64,000 nucleotides of DNA from Cryptomeria japonica. Its lineage: Eukaryota > Streptophyta > Pinopsida > Cupressales > Cupressaceae. Below, piece by piece: positions 10,514-22,860 of this stretch. Position 1 is the first letter of the stretch. Each line of letters begins with the position of its first letter. Location: assembly GCF_030272615.1 (NCBI RefSeq), contig NC_081410.1:257099533-257163532 (forward strand). The letters run 5' to 3'. The notes under the pieces were generated by a model. That model had not been told where the DNA came from. It worked only from the letters and a program-made list of their open reading frames with translations, and did no database searches. A program made the position numbers and the translations under genes.

Positions 10514-12035
10514 TGTTGGCATTTGGCATTATAACAGACAAGGAGAGATTATTGGCATTTCAATAAGGATATTGAGAAGGTTGTTGATGATTATGGATAT
10601 AACTGATTAAGGATGTTTACTGTCTTTATATTATTATTTTGTCATTGATGTCAAGAAATTGATTTTCTAATTCAGTATGATGTTGCCATATCTTGAGAAG
10701 TATGATTTGATGAGTATAAAGATGTCAGTAAAAGACACAGAAAGAATATGATGAATAAGGGGAGGAATAAGTTCTTCAATGGGCAATTATTACCGAGTTA
10801 GACAATGATGAGATCATGATGTTTAGATTGTTTTGATATCATACATATTTTATTGATTTTAAGGTTAATACTATACTATATTACCGAGCAAGGAACCTAG
10901 TCGGTAAACCCTAAGGTTATCGCTATCGGTTAATGAAGGCGGTATGTCTACCAAGTGAAGTTTAGTATTTACTGAGTTGCAACCGAGTAATAACAGAATG
11001 CATTGAATGAATAAAAGCATTATTTAATGAAGGAAGCTGATGAGCTGGCTATGATTAAATGATTGGTATGCTGTGAATGAAGTTTGTTAAAGAATCTATG
11101 GCAAAGGAAAATCAGCAGGAAGATCTACAACTCAGATTGAATCGCAATACCCTAGCACAAGTTCCAAGAAATGTATACAAGTTCCAAGGCGGGGTAAAAC
11201 ATTTTCAGATCAAAGGATACATTGAACCTGGTCAAAGTTTGAAGATCTGATGGCTATGATTGATCATGGGAAATGTGATCAAGGAGATTAAGCAGTTGGC
11301 AAATTGTTTATAAATAAGGAATTGTTGATAAACAATGTATGTGGGCAAGTGTATGCATAGGGATGCTACATAGTGATTACCGATAATAGAAGCTTGAAGA
11401 CCTGTTTGAATAACAGAGTATAGAGCCCAGCAGATGGACAAGATTAGTTCTATGTCTATATTGTATTGAGCAAATAAGAATCTACTTTAGCATTTTAGAT
11501 GTGAAGTTGCAGATAGATTTTTATTACTGTTATTTTGTAAAGTGACAGAAAATCTCTTAACCGAGTGGACTTAACAGTCTTATTTGTAAAACCCTCTAGC
11601 AAGGTGACACTCTGATTGAGTGTTTGAAATCCTTTAACAAGGTCACTTCTAACAAGGTGAAGATCCTAACAGATCTTAGGGAAATCCCTTAACCGGGTCA
11701 CATCTAGCAATGTGTTTGTAATCTTTAACAGGATTTTCTTTTAACCGAGCATACTCTAAAAGAGTATATTTCTTAGTGGGTCCAAAATCCCACAGTGGTT
11801 TTTCACTATTTGGGTTTCCATGTTAAATCTGGTGTTATGAGTGTTATGATGTTTATATGCTTTTGAGTTTGCATGTTTAATAGTTTTGGTTTTATTACTG
11901 AAGTATATGTTACCGAGGTTGAATCTGATGTTTTTATGGAAGATTAAGTTTGTATGATTCACCCCACCCCCCCCCCCCCCCCTCTCATCTTATTAGCTTG
12001 GCATCTATACTTAACATTAAGTATCAGAATTATCA
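10514..12035 (+). repeat. 3' LTR of element D
   Basis: 1,522 bp, TG...CA, collinear with 5669-7170; TATA box at 11309-11315. It differs from the left copy by point changes, a 9-10-base duplication near 11840, and an expanded run of 16 C at about 11967-11982. It is followed by the target duplication ACTTC. Confidence 0.92.
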
Positions 12036-12156
12036 ACTTCATTATCCATGATAAAACATGTAATTTAGAAATTATATCCTTTTGCTTATCATGGAAACCT
12101 AAATTGAGTTGAAGTACAGGGGCTTCTTCTTCTTCTTCCTCACCAGGGAGAACCAT
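12036..12156 (-). pseudogene. Small leader ORF copy 2 (proximal part), element F
   Basis: Minus-strand ATG at 12156 opens a frame starting MVLPG, then a run of Glu, LNLGF, and LSW, where copia element D interrupts it; it continues at 5668. The copy at 12490-12781 starts with the same MVLPG and has QPNLGF and LSW at the same spacing. Element A has two similar ORFs (27501 and 27844). Function unknown; position in the leader upstream of gag suggests either an upstream ORF or an N-terminal accessory domain. The family name is unknown to me. Confidence 0.55.
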
Positions 12157-12489
12157 CTTGATTTATTTTCAAGGACAAATATCAAATTTTCAAATGAGTC
12201 AGATAAGTGTTGTTGGGTACATGTTGTACTTTTGTGTTTAGATCAAAACATACATCTCATATATCGTAAGCATAATGTACTTGTCAGGTTTATTTAATAA
12301 TCACTCTGCTTGTTGGATTTTTCAAAAGCATTTGTTAAATTTCTTACATTCCACTCTTTGATGATATCCTAGAAACCTAGACTTCACTCTATGAGACATT
12401 GTTCTTTTTGATTCATTTTCAAAGATATGAGACAAACCCTAAACTAAGGTTTCAAGACACTTAAAAGTACTTAAAGCAAGGCTCAAATC

Positions 12490-12781
12490 CTATCGGGGTT
12501 GTGGAGGAGGTGGTTGAAAGGCTTGGATTCTCTCTTTTTCTCTCTATCATTGTTGTTCTCTTTCTTGCTCAAGTTCTCTTCTTCTAGTGTCTTCAAGATG
12601 TTGGTCTCTTTCTTGTTCCTCTTCTTCTATGAAAAAGATAGTATGCATGTATTCAACATATGTAACTAGCTTTGGTTGTCCAGGAAAGTTTGTTTAATCC
12701 AGTGATGACATCCTCTTAGTCATTTTCAAATCCTAAGTTGGGTTGAAGCATAGGGGTAATGTTGGCACCAGGGAGAACCAT
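12490..12781 (-). pseudogene. Small leader ORF copy 1, element F
   Basis: Minus-strand frame opening at ATG 12781: MVLPGANITPMLQPNLGF, then LNKLSW, then a Glu/Arg/Asn-rich tract (EEEEQERDQHLEDTRRRE) ending in a Pro run near 12500. An in-frame TAA lies just after the LGFEND segment, and a frameshift separates LSW from the charged tract. Its paralogue starts 625 bases away at 12156, so the unit was tandemly duplicated. No known domain recognised. Confidence 0.55.
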
Positions 12782-12829
12782 CTTGGATCATCTTTGAAAT
12801 TTAAGCCCTCCTATTTAAGCTATGCGAGA

Positions 12830-13205
12830 TTACAATTGAAATGAAAAGAGTGAATTATCCTCCTAATTAGATCTAAATGAAGATTGTGAATATTGTAACT
12901 GAAATTGAAATTTTTTTAACCCCTAATTTTAAAATTTCATTAACCCCTAATTAAGATCTAGATGAAAATTGTAGCTGAAATTGAAAGTTCATTAACCCCT
13001 AATTAAAATCTAGGTGAAGATTGTAGCTGAAATTGAAACTTAGTTAACCTCTAATTAAGATCTAGGTGAAGATTGCAGTTGAACTTGAAACTTAATTAGC
13101 CTCTAATTAAGATCTAGATGAATATTGTGACTGAAATTTAAAGTTCATAATCCCTAATTAATATCTAGATGTAGATTGTGGTTGAAATTGAAACTTAATT
13201 AACAT
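12830..13205. repeat. 52-bp tandem repeat, about six to seven copies
   Basis: Units carrying CCTAATTAAGATCTAG and TGTAGCTGAAATTGAAA recur with AATTAA at 12949, 13001, 13053, 13105 and 13156, a 51-52-base period; more diverged copies extend to 12830. Some junctions are inverted repeats (CTTAATTA...TAATTAAG near 13091-13111). It lies in the element F leader. Confidence 0.85.
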
Positions 13206-13324
13206 ACACACATTAAGTCTTTCAAATTTGCAAGTAAAAATTGTAATTAATGAAATTTCTTCATGTGATACATCAGATTAGGAGAAACCCTACAGTGCAA
13301 ATATTAGTGATGAAATTGGACAAA

Positions 13325-13440
13325 TCTAACCAACTACACAAGTTTAATGACCAACTGCACAATTCTATGAACAAACTATGTAGTTTGTGTGCCAATTGTG
13401 CAGCTATGTTAACCAAGTGCACAAGTTTGACCTCCAAGAG
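13325..13440. repeat. Motif array (ACCAACTGCAC type), proximal copy
   Basis: Five recurrences of AACCAACTACAC, ACCAACTGCAC, GCCAATTGTGC and ACCAAGTGCAC in 110 bases. One unit contains ACAAACTATGTAGTTTGT, an 8-base-pair inverted repeat at the position where the distal array (5245-5410) has a different, still paired, sequence. Confidence 0.55.
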
Positions 13441-13787
13441 TTTGAAAAGTACAAAAGTTCATTTTTCATGGAAGATTTCTTCTCAAGAACCTACAAATGA
13501 CCAAAAACTCAAAGAGGTTTCAAATTAGACACATGTTTCACGTCAAATCCACCAGATCTTGATTAAGAAAATTGGGTTAATCATAAAAACCAAAACACAA
13601 TCAAAATTGAATCATAAAATTTTAACAATTATTCTAATCTATAATAATCTAACTAATAAATAAATTTAATCAAAATTCCAATTAACATGAAAACATAATA
13701 ACATGTATCACCATCCTTTCAATTTGGCTCCATTGTTCTTTCTTTCTCCTCTAATTTGATGTTACTCTCATTGTGCAGGCACCAATA

Positions 13788-15174
13788 TGAATGAAAGCAA
13801 GGATGATATCAAGGAATACTTGAAAGTGTAATTATAAGATGAAATGATTTTAAAACAATGAATGAAATTTTTAAAACTAGATGATGGCTAAATGCTTTGA
13901 CAAATAACATACTTAAAAATTGGATGAATGCTAGACAATTTGACATAATGAGAATGCTTGGAAGTTAGTTGATTTGATTGAAGGATGAGGTCCCAATTTA
14001 TAGAAAACTAAAGACTCAATAGACAGACAAGATTGAAAAGATTTTTTATTAGATGGATGGACCTGATTGAGCGCACGACAAAGCTAACATTCGAGGAAGG
14101 ATAATGATGACAAGGAAAAAACAAAACAAAAAAAAGCAAAAAGAATATTTTTGAGGATTCATACCTCATTTTTTAATTTAAAATGAAGATTAATGAGATA
14201 TTTCCAAAAAAGATGGATTTTCAAAAATCAAAGAAGATATTAGTTTCACATTTTTAAAAATAAGGAAGATTGGGGGAAAATCGTGTTAAAAAAAATAAAA
14301 TATTTGTTTTCATTTTGAAAGTTAGGAGATAAATAATTAAATAAATAAAGATATTTATTTAATTATGATGACATAATTATCTAATTAAATAATTTAAATA
14401 AATCATTCAATTATGGGAGATAGAAATTGAAAATTTAATTAAAAAACTAAAATTATTTAATTAAGTGTACAATTCGAAGATAATTAAATAATATAAATTA
14501 TTTAATTTATTAAAAAGGAGATGGTTAATGATGAATGATTAAATGATTAGGAAGAATAATTAGTAAAAAGGGCTTAATTAATTAAACCTAAAAGGGCAAA
14601 TCAGGCAAATTGACATTTAGAGACCTTAATGTGGTCAAATTAAGTCAACTTTGGTCAAATAGGTGGAAATGGGAATAAATGGGAAGGTTTGGATAGAAAA
14701 TGGGAGAATTGAGCGAAAATGAGAAAATTAGGTCAAACTAGGTAAAATTGAGTAAAAGTGGATAAACTAGGTCAAAGTGGGTCAACGAACGAAAAAGGGA
14801 TGAATGCAATGCCATGGGGCAAGAGAAGAGGTCAAAATGATGTCATAAAATAGGAATTGGGAGAAAATGATGCCAACAAAATAGAAAATGGGAAGCAGGA
14901 AGTGGCAGGACCAAAAAGGAAGCAAAATGACCTAATCAGAGCACGTTTAGAGATAAATCAACATCACCAGATCAAAATGGGACCAAACTGACACCAAGGG
15001 GATGAAGCTCTGGACAAAATGAAATCACAGATGTGAAATGGGGAGAGAATGATACGATCTAGATAGAAAATGGGAAAGGCAAAGTGAGACAAGATCGCAT
15101 GCATAATAAAGACTATACGCACGATTAGGTTAAAAATGAAGAATGTGAGTGTTTATCAATTTTTAGTGTCTACA
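13788..15174 (-). repeat. Probable 5' LTR of element F (gypsy)
   Basis: On the minus strand it begins TGTAGACACTAAAAATTG at 15174, like the LTR starts of A and B (TGTAGACACCTAAAA), and ends TTTCATTCA at 13788, followed by TATTGGTGCCTGC, a plausible primer-binding site. A TATA box TATAAATTGG lies at about 13996-14005 on the minus strand, 210 bases from the inner end. AT-rich self-complementary runs fill 14330-14560. No partner LTR is identified, so the inner end is the weaker call. Confidence 0.55.
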
Positions 15175-15654
15175 CCAAGTATGATAATTTGTTTAATTTT
15201 ACAGTCCAAATCTTGATATTCATTAGTAGAATGGTCGTTAATTTGATAATACTCACAAGAAAAAGAATTTTCATGATTTTTTTTTTAAATTTTTATTTAG
15301 TTTTTGCTAAGGGAGGGTAATTGAGTTGCCTTTAAGAATCTCTAACGAGATACTCTCTTGTTTAGATGAAAAGATAGGAGAGGAAGACATAGATGTATTA
15401 GGAAATTAAAGTGGGGATGTAGACAAAGGAGGGGCTTGGAAGCCTAAACCTTCTTTAGGAACTATGATGTAGGTTTACTTTGTTCCATACATCCTAGACC
15501 ATGTTGATAGTATCCATGTTTAGAAAGGACTCTAAAGCCAAGTCCATAGTGTTTTTCCAAATCAAATGTGTGATTTTAAGTGGGTATTTAAATGTTAGGA
15601 GGATAGGGTCTAGTCTTAGTTTTAATTGGGATGAAATCTAAAGAGCCCCAATCA

Positions 15655-15922
15655 TCATCGATACATGTAATAGGAGAAGACTAGATTGGATAAACAAAAG
15701 ACAAGGCTCCTTCAAAGATTCATATTTGGATTGGGGACTTTATATTCTCCATTAAAGGAGGGTGTAAATTCTAATGGACCTAAATTTTTCTTCAATACAT
15801 GTGTTAGGAGAAGACTATATTGGATAAACGAAATACAAGGCTCCTTCAAAGCTTCATATTTGGATTGGGGACTTTATATTCTCCATTAAAGGAGGGTGTA
15901 AATTCTGATGAACCCAAATTTT
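15655..15922. repeat. 134-bp direct tandem duplication
   Basis: Two copies of a 134-base unit (for example ATACATGT at 15661 and 15795; GGAGAAGACTA at 15673 and 15807) with about 10 differences. It lies inside decayed gypsy coding sequence, minus strand, and duplicates a short segment containing FNGEYKVPNP. Confidence 0.85.
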
Positions 15923-17160
15923 CAATAAGAGAATATGTTGTAAAAGGAACCATATTGTTAAAGAAAGATGGACATCTTAATTCTTGGAAAACAGTATAAG
16001 GATTAGGATCATCCTTGATTAAGTAAAGTTCATTAAAATGTATGAATTTTATTGTGTAGTGAAGGGTAGAAGGGACTTCTTGCATAGTAGGAATCTATGG
16101 TCTACCTAGAAGAAGATTTTATGTGAGAGTATTGGACATGGCATGGATAGGAATGGGTAAATTCATGCATCCTACCATAATAAGTAATGTGAATATACCT
16201 AACAACTATCTTCTAACATTATGAAAGTTCTAAATAGAGAGAGAGAATCAAATTTAATTTTGGAGGTATCTACATTGATCTTATGTAATAGGTTTATGCT
16301 ACAAACATTAAGATTTGATCCATTATTAATTAAGGTACACTCTATCCCATGTTCATTAGTGCAAGGCATTATTATGAGGGGGTCATGTTGATTCTGAACT
16401 TCCAAAGAAGGAAAATCATCTTATGGGAACACAATAAATATCTTTGTTTCATGCATACAATAAAAAAATGATGCTACATCATTTGGTCTAGAAAAAGGGG
16501 AGACACCTACCTTCCTTTAAGGATTCTTGGATTAGCCCATGGTATATAGGAGAATTTTGAATCAAATCCCAAAGGGAGATCTTATATAGAGTAGCTTGAA
16601 GATGCTCAAAATAGTTATGCTCCTTACCAACATGTTGATGAAAACAAGGGGTGGAGGAAAAATATATTGAAAAGTAGGATTAACATTGTTATGAGTATTA
16701 TATGTGTGAAAAACTACATGATAATGGGGTTGTTGTGACACTTGTTGGTTCATCCTATTTCTTTGAGTTATTTTGTCATGTTTAAGAAATAGTTTAGAGG
16801 TAAACTATTTAGATTGTTAACACATTTAACAACAATCATAGATTTTATTTAGATTAAGTAGCATCTTGATGAATATGGACAAAAATTTTATGCTTTATCT
16901 ATTCATTGTATTACTAAAAATATGAATTGTATTTTCTTATCTTTGATTGGGTTCTTTATTCTCCAATGATTCATTTCTAGAAGGGAGATCATCAAGAAAA
17001 GTGCTAATGATATCATCCTCTTGCTCCCAGATATCCTCATGGGTAGGACAAACTTTGGGCAAGGGGTTAGCAAGATTCATGAATGCTTCATCACTAGAAG
17101 ATATGTCATTTAATTCAATTAAAATTTTATTTATCACACATCAAAATAGGTGATCTCATT
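15840..17160 (-). pseudogene. Decayed gypsy gag-protease fragment
   Basis: The minus-strand frame at 16199-16405 contains CTLINNGSNLNVCSINLL, the retropepsin active-site region with the catalytic Asp replaced by Asn. The frame at 15846-16085 contains TIKFIHFNELYLIKDDPNPY, matching the segment after protease in gypsy polyproteins (compare KFPHNGVEVTVNGDPNPF in element B). Frames at 16562-16753 and 16937-17137 would fall in gag or the linker but carry no motif I can name. The lineage differs from A and B. RT should lie to the left but is cut off by the LTR at 13788-15174. Confidence 0.7.
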
Positions 17161-17599
17161 CTCTATGAGAACCAAAGAAACTTGAATGCGCCATCTTTTC
17201 AAAAGGGTAATTTTAGCCCTAATTATTTAGATCCATATGTAATGACCTCTATATACATTTCTAGTGCTTACAGTTTGTTGGTTGAAAATTTTGTTGTCTC
17301 GAGAAGAGTTTAAAAAATTCTGGTTTCAACCATAGAAACATGAGATTATATCTCTCCTAATTATTAAGGGAAGGTTCCCTCTATGATTCACTACTCTATT
17401 CTAATAAAATAAGGTACAAATTTCTAACTCCTATTCTAACATGGGTGGTACATCATCTTATCCTCTTTTTTTAAGACAAATGTTATAATGTTATTCTTTT
17501 CCTCTCTTTTTAGGAAAGAATTTACAATATAGAGCAGAAAAAAATCTTTACAATTTCTTTGTTACAAATTAACTTGGAAAGAAGGAACAATATAATATA

Positions 17600-18200
17600 G
17601 ACAAGTAAAGAAGCAAAGTGTCCATAAAGGCACAAAGTCCTTCATTGCTTCTCTGGGACTGGAAAGAGTGCTTAAGCTCAAAGTTTTAAATTCACTGCTA
17701 TCCTATCAACCATTTTATAATTTCTTCTGTAACCCAAAGAATGAACAAAGAAAGTAAAATAAAGCTCAAAGTATTTATAACGATTGCTAGTAATATGAAG
17801 CTCAAAGTCTTCAAGTTATTGTTTCCTTTTCCAAGATAACACGATCAAGTGCAAAGTCTTCATAGTGAAACCTTAATATATATGTATCAATTTTTTTTAA
17901 CTTGAAATATCAAAATTAAGCACAAGTATTCACAATGATAATACAATCACCAATTCCTAATTTTAACAACAATAGTCAAGATGTGGCACATATTTCACAA
18001 GTTAACAATTGCCTCTGCACTTCACTAACATTCTCTCAACACACCTTCACTCAAGTAAATAAGACTTTATAATGAAAATGACATAAGAACACTCTCACCA
18101 TAAACAAGTTAAATCCAACACAAAGTTTGGATGCCAAAATCTTTCTTCTTATATCATTAAATTTGCAAAATCATAAGAGGAACACAAAGTTTCACTTTTT
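17600..18200. repeat. CAAAGT motif array
   Basis: Words of the form AGCTCAAAGTCTTC, GCACAAAGTCC or ACACAAAGTTT recur at least eight times (17611, 17631, 17675, 17763, 17799, 17850, 18121, 18183) in AT-rich non-coding sequence. Probably the leader of the gypsy fragment at 15840-17160, since it lies upstream of it on the same strand. Spacing is irregular (20-270). Confidence 0.4.
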
Positions 18201-18440
18201 CTCTTCACTTCGATAGAGTTTTGACATATAAATTAAAGATAATAGATAACTATTACAAAGAGCAGCCTCATATGTATAGAAGAGAGGTGCAACATGAAAC
18301 TAGGAAATAACTATGACTAATTCAAAGAAGAGTCCTAATTGACTTGGGACTCATGCATTGCCTAACTGCAAAAACTACATGCAAAATTGATATTGAAGGT
18401 GTCAATGTCTTATTCAAAAATGCATCTACTATGAAAACAA

Positions 18441-21400
18441 CTAAGTGTCACCAGACACTCCATTTTGATCCTGCTTCATGAATTCCTCAAACTTTTGCAA
18501 AGTTGCTTTCATTTGTTCCTAATCAAATCCTTTTGTGTGACTTGTAATGGCTTTGACTTGGGTGATTAAATCTTTGAGGTTCACATAGCATTTCTTGCAC
18601 TTCTTCAAAAGAGAGGCTATATCATCCAGATTAACTTGGATATCCACCACCTTTTCTATTAAGGATATTGAGAAAGTTTGTTTATCAACCTCTTCACCGA
18701 TCAACAAACTGAATTCTTTAACAATAGCATCTTCATGGAGGGGCTTTTGATTCTCGTCAAGGAAAGTGCAAGGAAGAGATGAAATATTTTTAATGATATA
18801 TTTCCCTTTCTCATTACATTCTTTTTGCACTTTCCTCAAATCTTTGATAAGAACCTCAAGAACATTCATTTGATTTTTCAGTATCTCTCTTTGATCAATA
18901 TGCATTTCCCTTGAAGGAATCACTTCATTATCAACCAAAATATCAAGTTGGAAATCTTCTAACTTCAACCAAGAGTTGAAGTTCTTCTCATGTGATGCTA
19001 ATTCATTAGAAAACAAATTTAAAGTGTATCAATTTTAATTTTTGCCTCCTCTAGATTGTTGACAAGAGTAATTGTTGAAAATAAGGGATGTGTTCCCTGA
19101 CTCAGCAATCTATCCATCCATTCACCAATTGTTCTACTTCAAGAATTCACCTGTACATCTTGTCTAACAATTTGTTCATCAAGTGACCAGCTTGACTACC
19201 TATGAATATTTGGTAATATTGATAAGGACCTCTGTGAGTTGATCGACTTGTTTCTTTAGCTTATCCTTCTTCACTTTCTCTTCATTGAGCATTGTCACGA
19301 GATGTTGGAAAGAAGTCTGACCATCTTCTACTATACCTTCATGCATTTGTTTTCCCAAATCAATCCTCCTAATAATGTAATCATTAGGATGCACTCTTTC
19401 AAGATCTATATCTTGAGGAGGAATAGCCATCTCCACATATTTGTTCTTTGATTCATCTACTTTTACCCTAGATAGAGTTGTATCCTTCTTCTTACCCTTG
19501 GGTTTAATAGGCACCAATTGATTAAAATTAAAATCATTCAGAGATATGGCTTGCTTCTTCCTCTTGAGAGTGTTATATACTAGACATTGTGGTAAAGAAG
19601 CATCCTCATTCACTCCGAAAGTAAGAACTTGTGTTGATAATTCATGTGTCTAAACACTAGTAGTAACAATGGGTGAACCAAAAGTAACAATGGCATGAGT
19701 GTTTGAAACGTTAGAAACCTGTGGATGAACCTAGGTTTCTGACATGAAATTATCAAAATATTCCAACATGGAAGAAGAAACCTCGGATATATTAGCAAGG
19801 AATGCGATATCAATATTATCATGAGGTGTATATAGGGTTGATTCACTTATAGAGGTGGAAGGAATGATAAGTACTCCTGGAGCTTGGGATTAAAATGACA
19901 TAGTAGAATCCAAAAGAACAACATCACTAATAGAGACTAAGGTAGTACCTGTGATATCACATGATGTAGGAAGAACTCTTTCATGTGTTTCTTGAGAATG
20001 AGAAGTACTTAGGATTTCAGGCAATCTCTCTTCATCAAATTCGCCTTCCTCTTGTTCTTGTTCATTCTCTAGTTCATCTTCTTCTTGAAGTTGTTTGTCT
20101 TCATTTACTTCTTCTTTTTCCTCAACTGCATCATGAACTTGAGTCTCTTTTGTTGAAGACTAACCTTGAGCTTTACTTTTTCCAATAGTGAACCTTAATT
20201 TAGGACCCTTAGGAGTTATCGTTTCTTCTTTGTTTTTGGTTCTTAACTCAAAAAATTTCCCTTTGGGGCCTGCAACATCCTCTTCAAATGATTCAATCTG
20301 GAAAGGTTTCATTTGTACAACATGTAGGTTTAACTAAATAGTAGTATTATCAAAAAAATTCTAGAACCTAGCCCTTATAGAAGTGTTCTCATTTTGGGAC
20401 CATTGTATGAGAGGCAGAGTTAATCCAACAACTTTGTTTCTTTCATATGTAGGATCGAGAATGTCACCATCTTCTTCAACATCTTCAGGAACATCTTCAA
20501 GATCAAATTTTTCAATATGTTCTACTGTCAAACGATAGTAGTCCATTTTCCACATGTCTTCTTTAGTCCTACAATCTACCCACACATCCTCAATTCGATG
20601 GATATGAGTATAGTTCTTTTTAATCTTATTCTTCGTACCCCTATAATAGAAGAACTTTATGGGTTTAAATAATCTCATAGCCACTTTTCTCATCTCCTCC
20701 TCCATGGCATGGGCCTTGTAGATGAAACTGATAGAGTATCTTCCTATGGTAATGAAGAACTTAAGACCTGTCTTATGAGATCCAAACTGACGCTCATGGA
20801 TAGAAATCATTTGGTGATTCATCTCCATAAGGATAATCTTATTATATGGATATATTAATAGCATGAATAAAAGGGAAATGTAATTAAAAATATCCAATTC
20901 TAATATATGTAAAGGTGTGAAATTGAAGCAAAATGCAACCATACTCACTCACCATCATCTATTCTTCATTTGACACTCTTTTATTCTGGAGCTCCTTGTC
21001 AAGTAAACACATGTAGTGAGAAAAGAAAGCATCATTACCCTCCTAAAATGGTGTAAACTCTTTGAGAGAGTTAACTGAGAGAAGTACTTGTAAACATGAA
21101 TTTGAGTCATGTCACCTATAGTTGATAAACTTAGAAAATGCCTCATCAAGGCAGCTGCATAGACAAGATAAGAAGTCATATATAATTTCAAGGTGGTAGG
21201 AACCTTCATTGGTTGTTCACATAGGGCATCTGCAATTTGTTTGCCCTAGAAGATCTTCTTCTTATTCTACCTAATTATATGAATGCATTGATACATCCAT
21301 TTATGATATGTATTTGAAGTTGGAAGGCCTTGAACTCTACTGAGAAGAGTAATGAGATCATTGAATTCTTCAATGAAGTCATTGCGGGGAAGATTTTATG

Positions 21401-21716
21401 GCCATCTAGAAATTGTAGGCTTAGGTGTTTTTCGCCAATTCTCATTCATATTCTTCCTACATTTCTTTGAATTTTTCTTAAAGTATGCCACTGTTGATTG
21501 CATATCAATATCTGCATATTGATCAATAGGAGAACATTTGAAAATTGTGTCAAATAAATCCTCGTCAAGTTTCATGAGTATCTTCTCATTCGTATCCTTT
21601 ACTGATCTAGTGGTAGAATCATATCTATTGGCAAGAGCTAATACAAACTCTAGATTTTGAGCCGACATAGGGATAGTGGCCACTAGATGAATTTCACTGT
21701 TAATGGTGGGCTCCAT
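18441..21716 (-). pseudogene. Unknown long gene, single frame with premature stops
   Basis: Open segments 21396-21716, 20955-21209, 20361-20948, 19200-19613 and 18519-19016 are all in the same minus-strand frame, and translation between them stays protein-like, so this is one decayed gene of about 1,090 codons. ATG 21716 has an in-frame TAA just upstream, supporting it as start. The N-terminal third looks globular (DVWVDCRTKEDMWKMDYYRL near 20500). An acidic Glu-rich stretch (about 20000-20160) is followed by a Lys-rich segment (KRKKQ, KPKGKKKD near 19500-19560) and a helical, coiled-coil-like C-terminus (18519-19016). I do not recognise the family. The same general layout is seen upstream of the 3' LTR of copia element G (62440-64000), so a retrotransposon accessory gene is likely but unproven. 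Confidence 0.6.
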
Positions 21717-22030
21717 CTTTTAGGACACTACTCATTATTTCACCCTCTTGAAGAATTCATCGAGATCCACATGGTCGATCTCAGTGTCCCTAATATTGTC
21801 AATATTTAATGTCATTGAAGAAGGAAACAATGGATGTATTTCTTGCTTTTTGAACTTCATTGATTTCTTACTCGATGAGGGTCCTGAAATTTGCAATGGA
21901 TGCACTGCATCATGGAAAGATCATCATTTGAAATGATTATCCTTCATAAATATCTTTATTTATTAGGAAAATTTCATCGATCAATCACAAATTGATCAAA
22001 AATCATCAATTTGTATGTGTGTACTTTGGA

Positions 22031-22860
22031 TGCAAATCGGACTTATAAGTCATATTTGCACTTACACATAAGTGAAACTAAGACAAATGCATATCAAACT
22101 TATAATTCCAATTTGCACTTGATAAAAAAAAATATCAAAAGATGACATATATTGGAGTTATAACTCTGAAATACATTAAAAAAAACTCATATAATAGTGC
22201 AAATCGGAGTTATAACTCCGATATACACTATAAAACCAAAATAAGCAAAGTGTATATTAGAGCTACAAATCTGATTTACACTTTGAAAAAGGAAATGCCA
22301 AAGATATGTTGGTCAGGGATATAACCTCGACTGACACTATCAAAAGAAGGTAACACGGTGTTGGGTGGGGTTATATCCCCAATCGACACTATCAAAATAA
22401 TTGAAACAATATTAGGCGCGGTTCTAAACCCACCCAGCACTTTGCACAAGGGAATGCATTAACCTCGGTAATGGTCAAGTTTTTAACCCCAACCACCACC
22501 AATACTTCAAAATAAGGTGGGTGTCGAGGTTAACAACCTGACCACCACCCTTATTGCAACAAAGGTAGAAACCAAAGGAGGGATCGAGGATACGGCCCTG
22601 ATCACCACCCCAGTCATAGACTATGGTGAGGGCTGAGGTAACATCCCCGACCAAGCATAAATTCCAAGTACAAAAATGAAAGGTAATGGTGGTGGGGGTG
22701 TATGCCCGCCACAACCATGAAGCACGTTATGGTGTGTGACGGACATACAGTCCAATCACCACCATGATACATAACTTAAAATATATAAATCAGATTTGTA
22801 ATCTGACATATATCAAAGAAACCCTTGATATGTGTTGGGTATACAAACCAATTTTCGTCA
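22031..22860. repeat. Array of about 16 self-complementary units with changing stems
   Basis: Units about 30-45 bases long, spaced 50-60 bases, each an imperfect palindrome. Examples: 22031-22060 (outer TGCAAAT/ATTTGCA, inner GACTTATAAGTC); 22198-22229 (ATCGGAGTTATAACTCCGAT, perfect); 22252-22287 (AAAGTGTA/TACACTTT); 22358-22389 (GTGT..GGGG / CCCC..ACAC); 22515-22552 (GTGG, AGGTT / AACCT, CCAC); 22726-22769 (ATGGTG, GTGA, GGAC / GTCC, TCAC, CACCAT); 22790-22808 (TCAGATT/AATCTGA). Stem sequence runs from AT-rich to GC-rich and back, yet arms stay complementary. No coding potential seen. Confidence 0.85.

Larger units (their letters stand above)
5669..12035 (+). mobile_element. Element D: complete but internally deleted Ty1/copia (SIRE/Maximus-like)
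   Basis: Two LTRs (5669-7170 and 10514-12035) flank gag, integrase-tail, RT and RNase H coding sequence on the plus strand. The 5-base target duplication ACTTC is present at 5664-5668 and 12036-12040. A Met-tRNA-type primer-binding site follows the left LTR, and several GGGGGAG polypurine tracts precede the right LTR, a feature of Sireviruses. Gag zinc knuckle, protease and most of integrase are deleted. In the first 480 bases I count about 18 differences between the LTRs, mostly transitions, so it is much older than element B. It is inserted inside a short ORF of an older gypsy leader. Confidence 0.93.

Noticed and set aside
11961-11984. Run of 16 C as a functional G-quadruplex
   Set aside because: The left LTR of D has a much shorter run at the same place, so this is a homopolymer expansion; function not supported.
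22475-22714. Minus-strand open frame of 79 codons with many Gly, Trp and Cys
   Set aside because: Lies entirely inside the hairpin array; explained by GC-rich palindromic units, and matches no protein family known to me.
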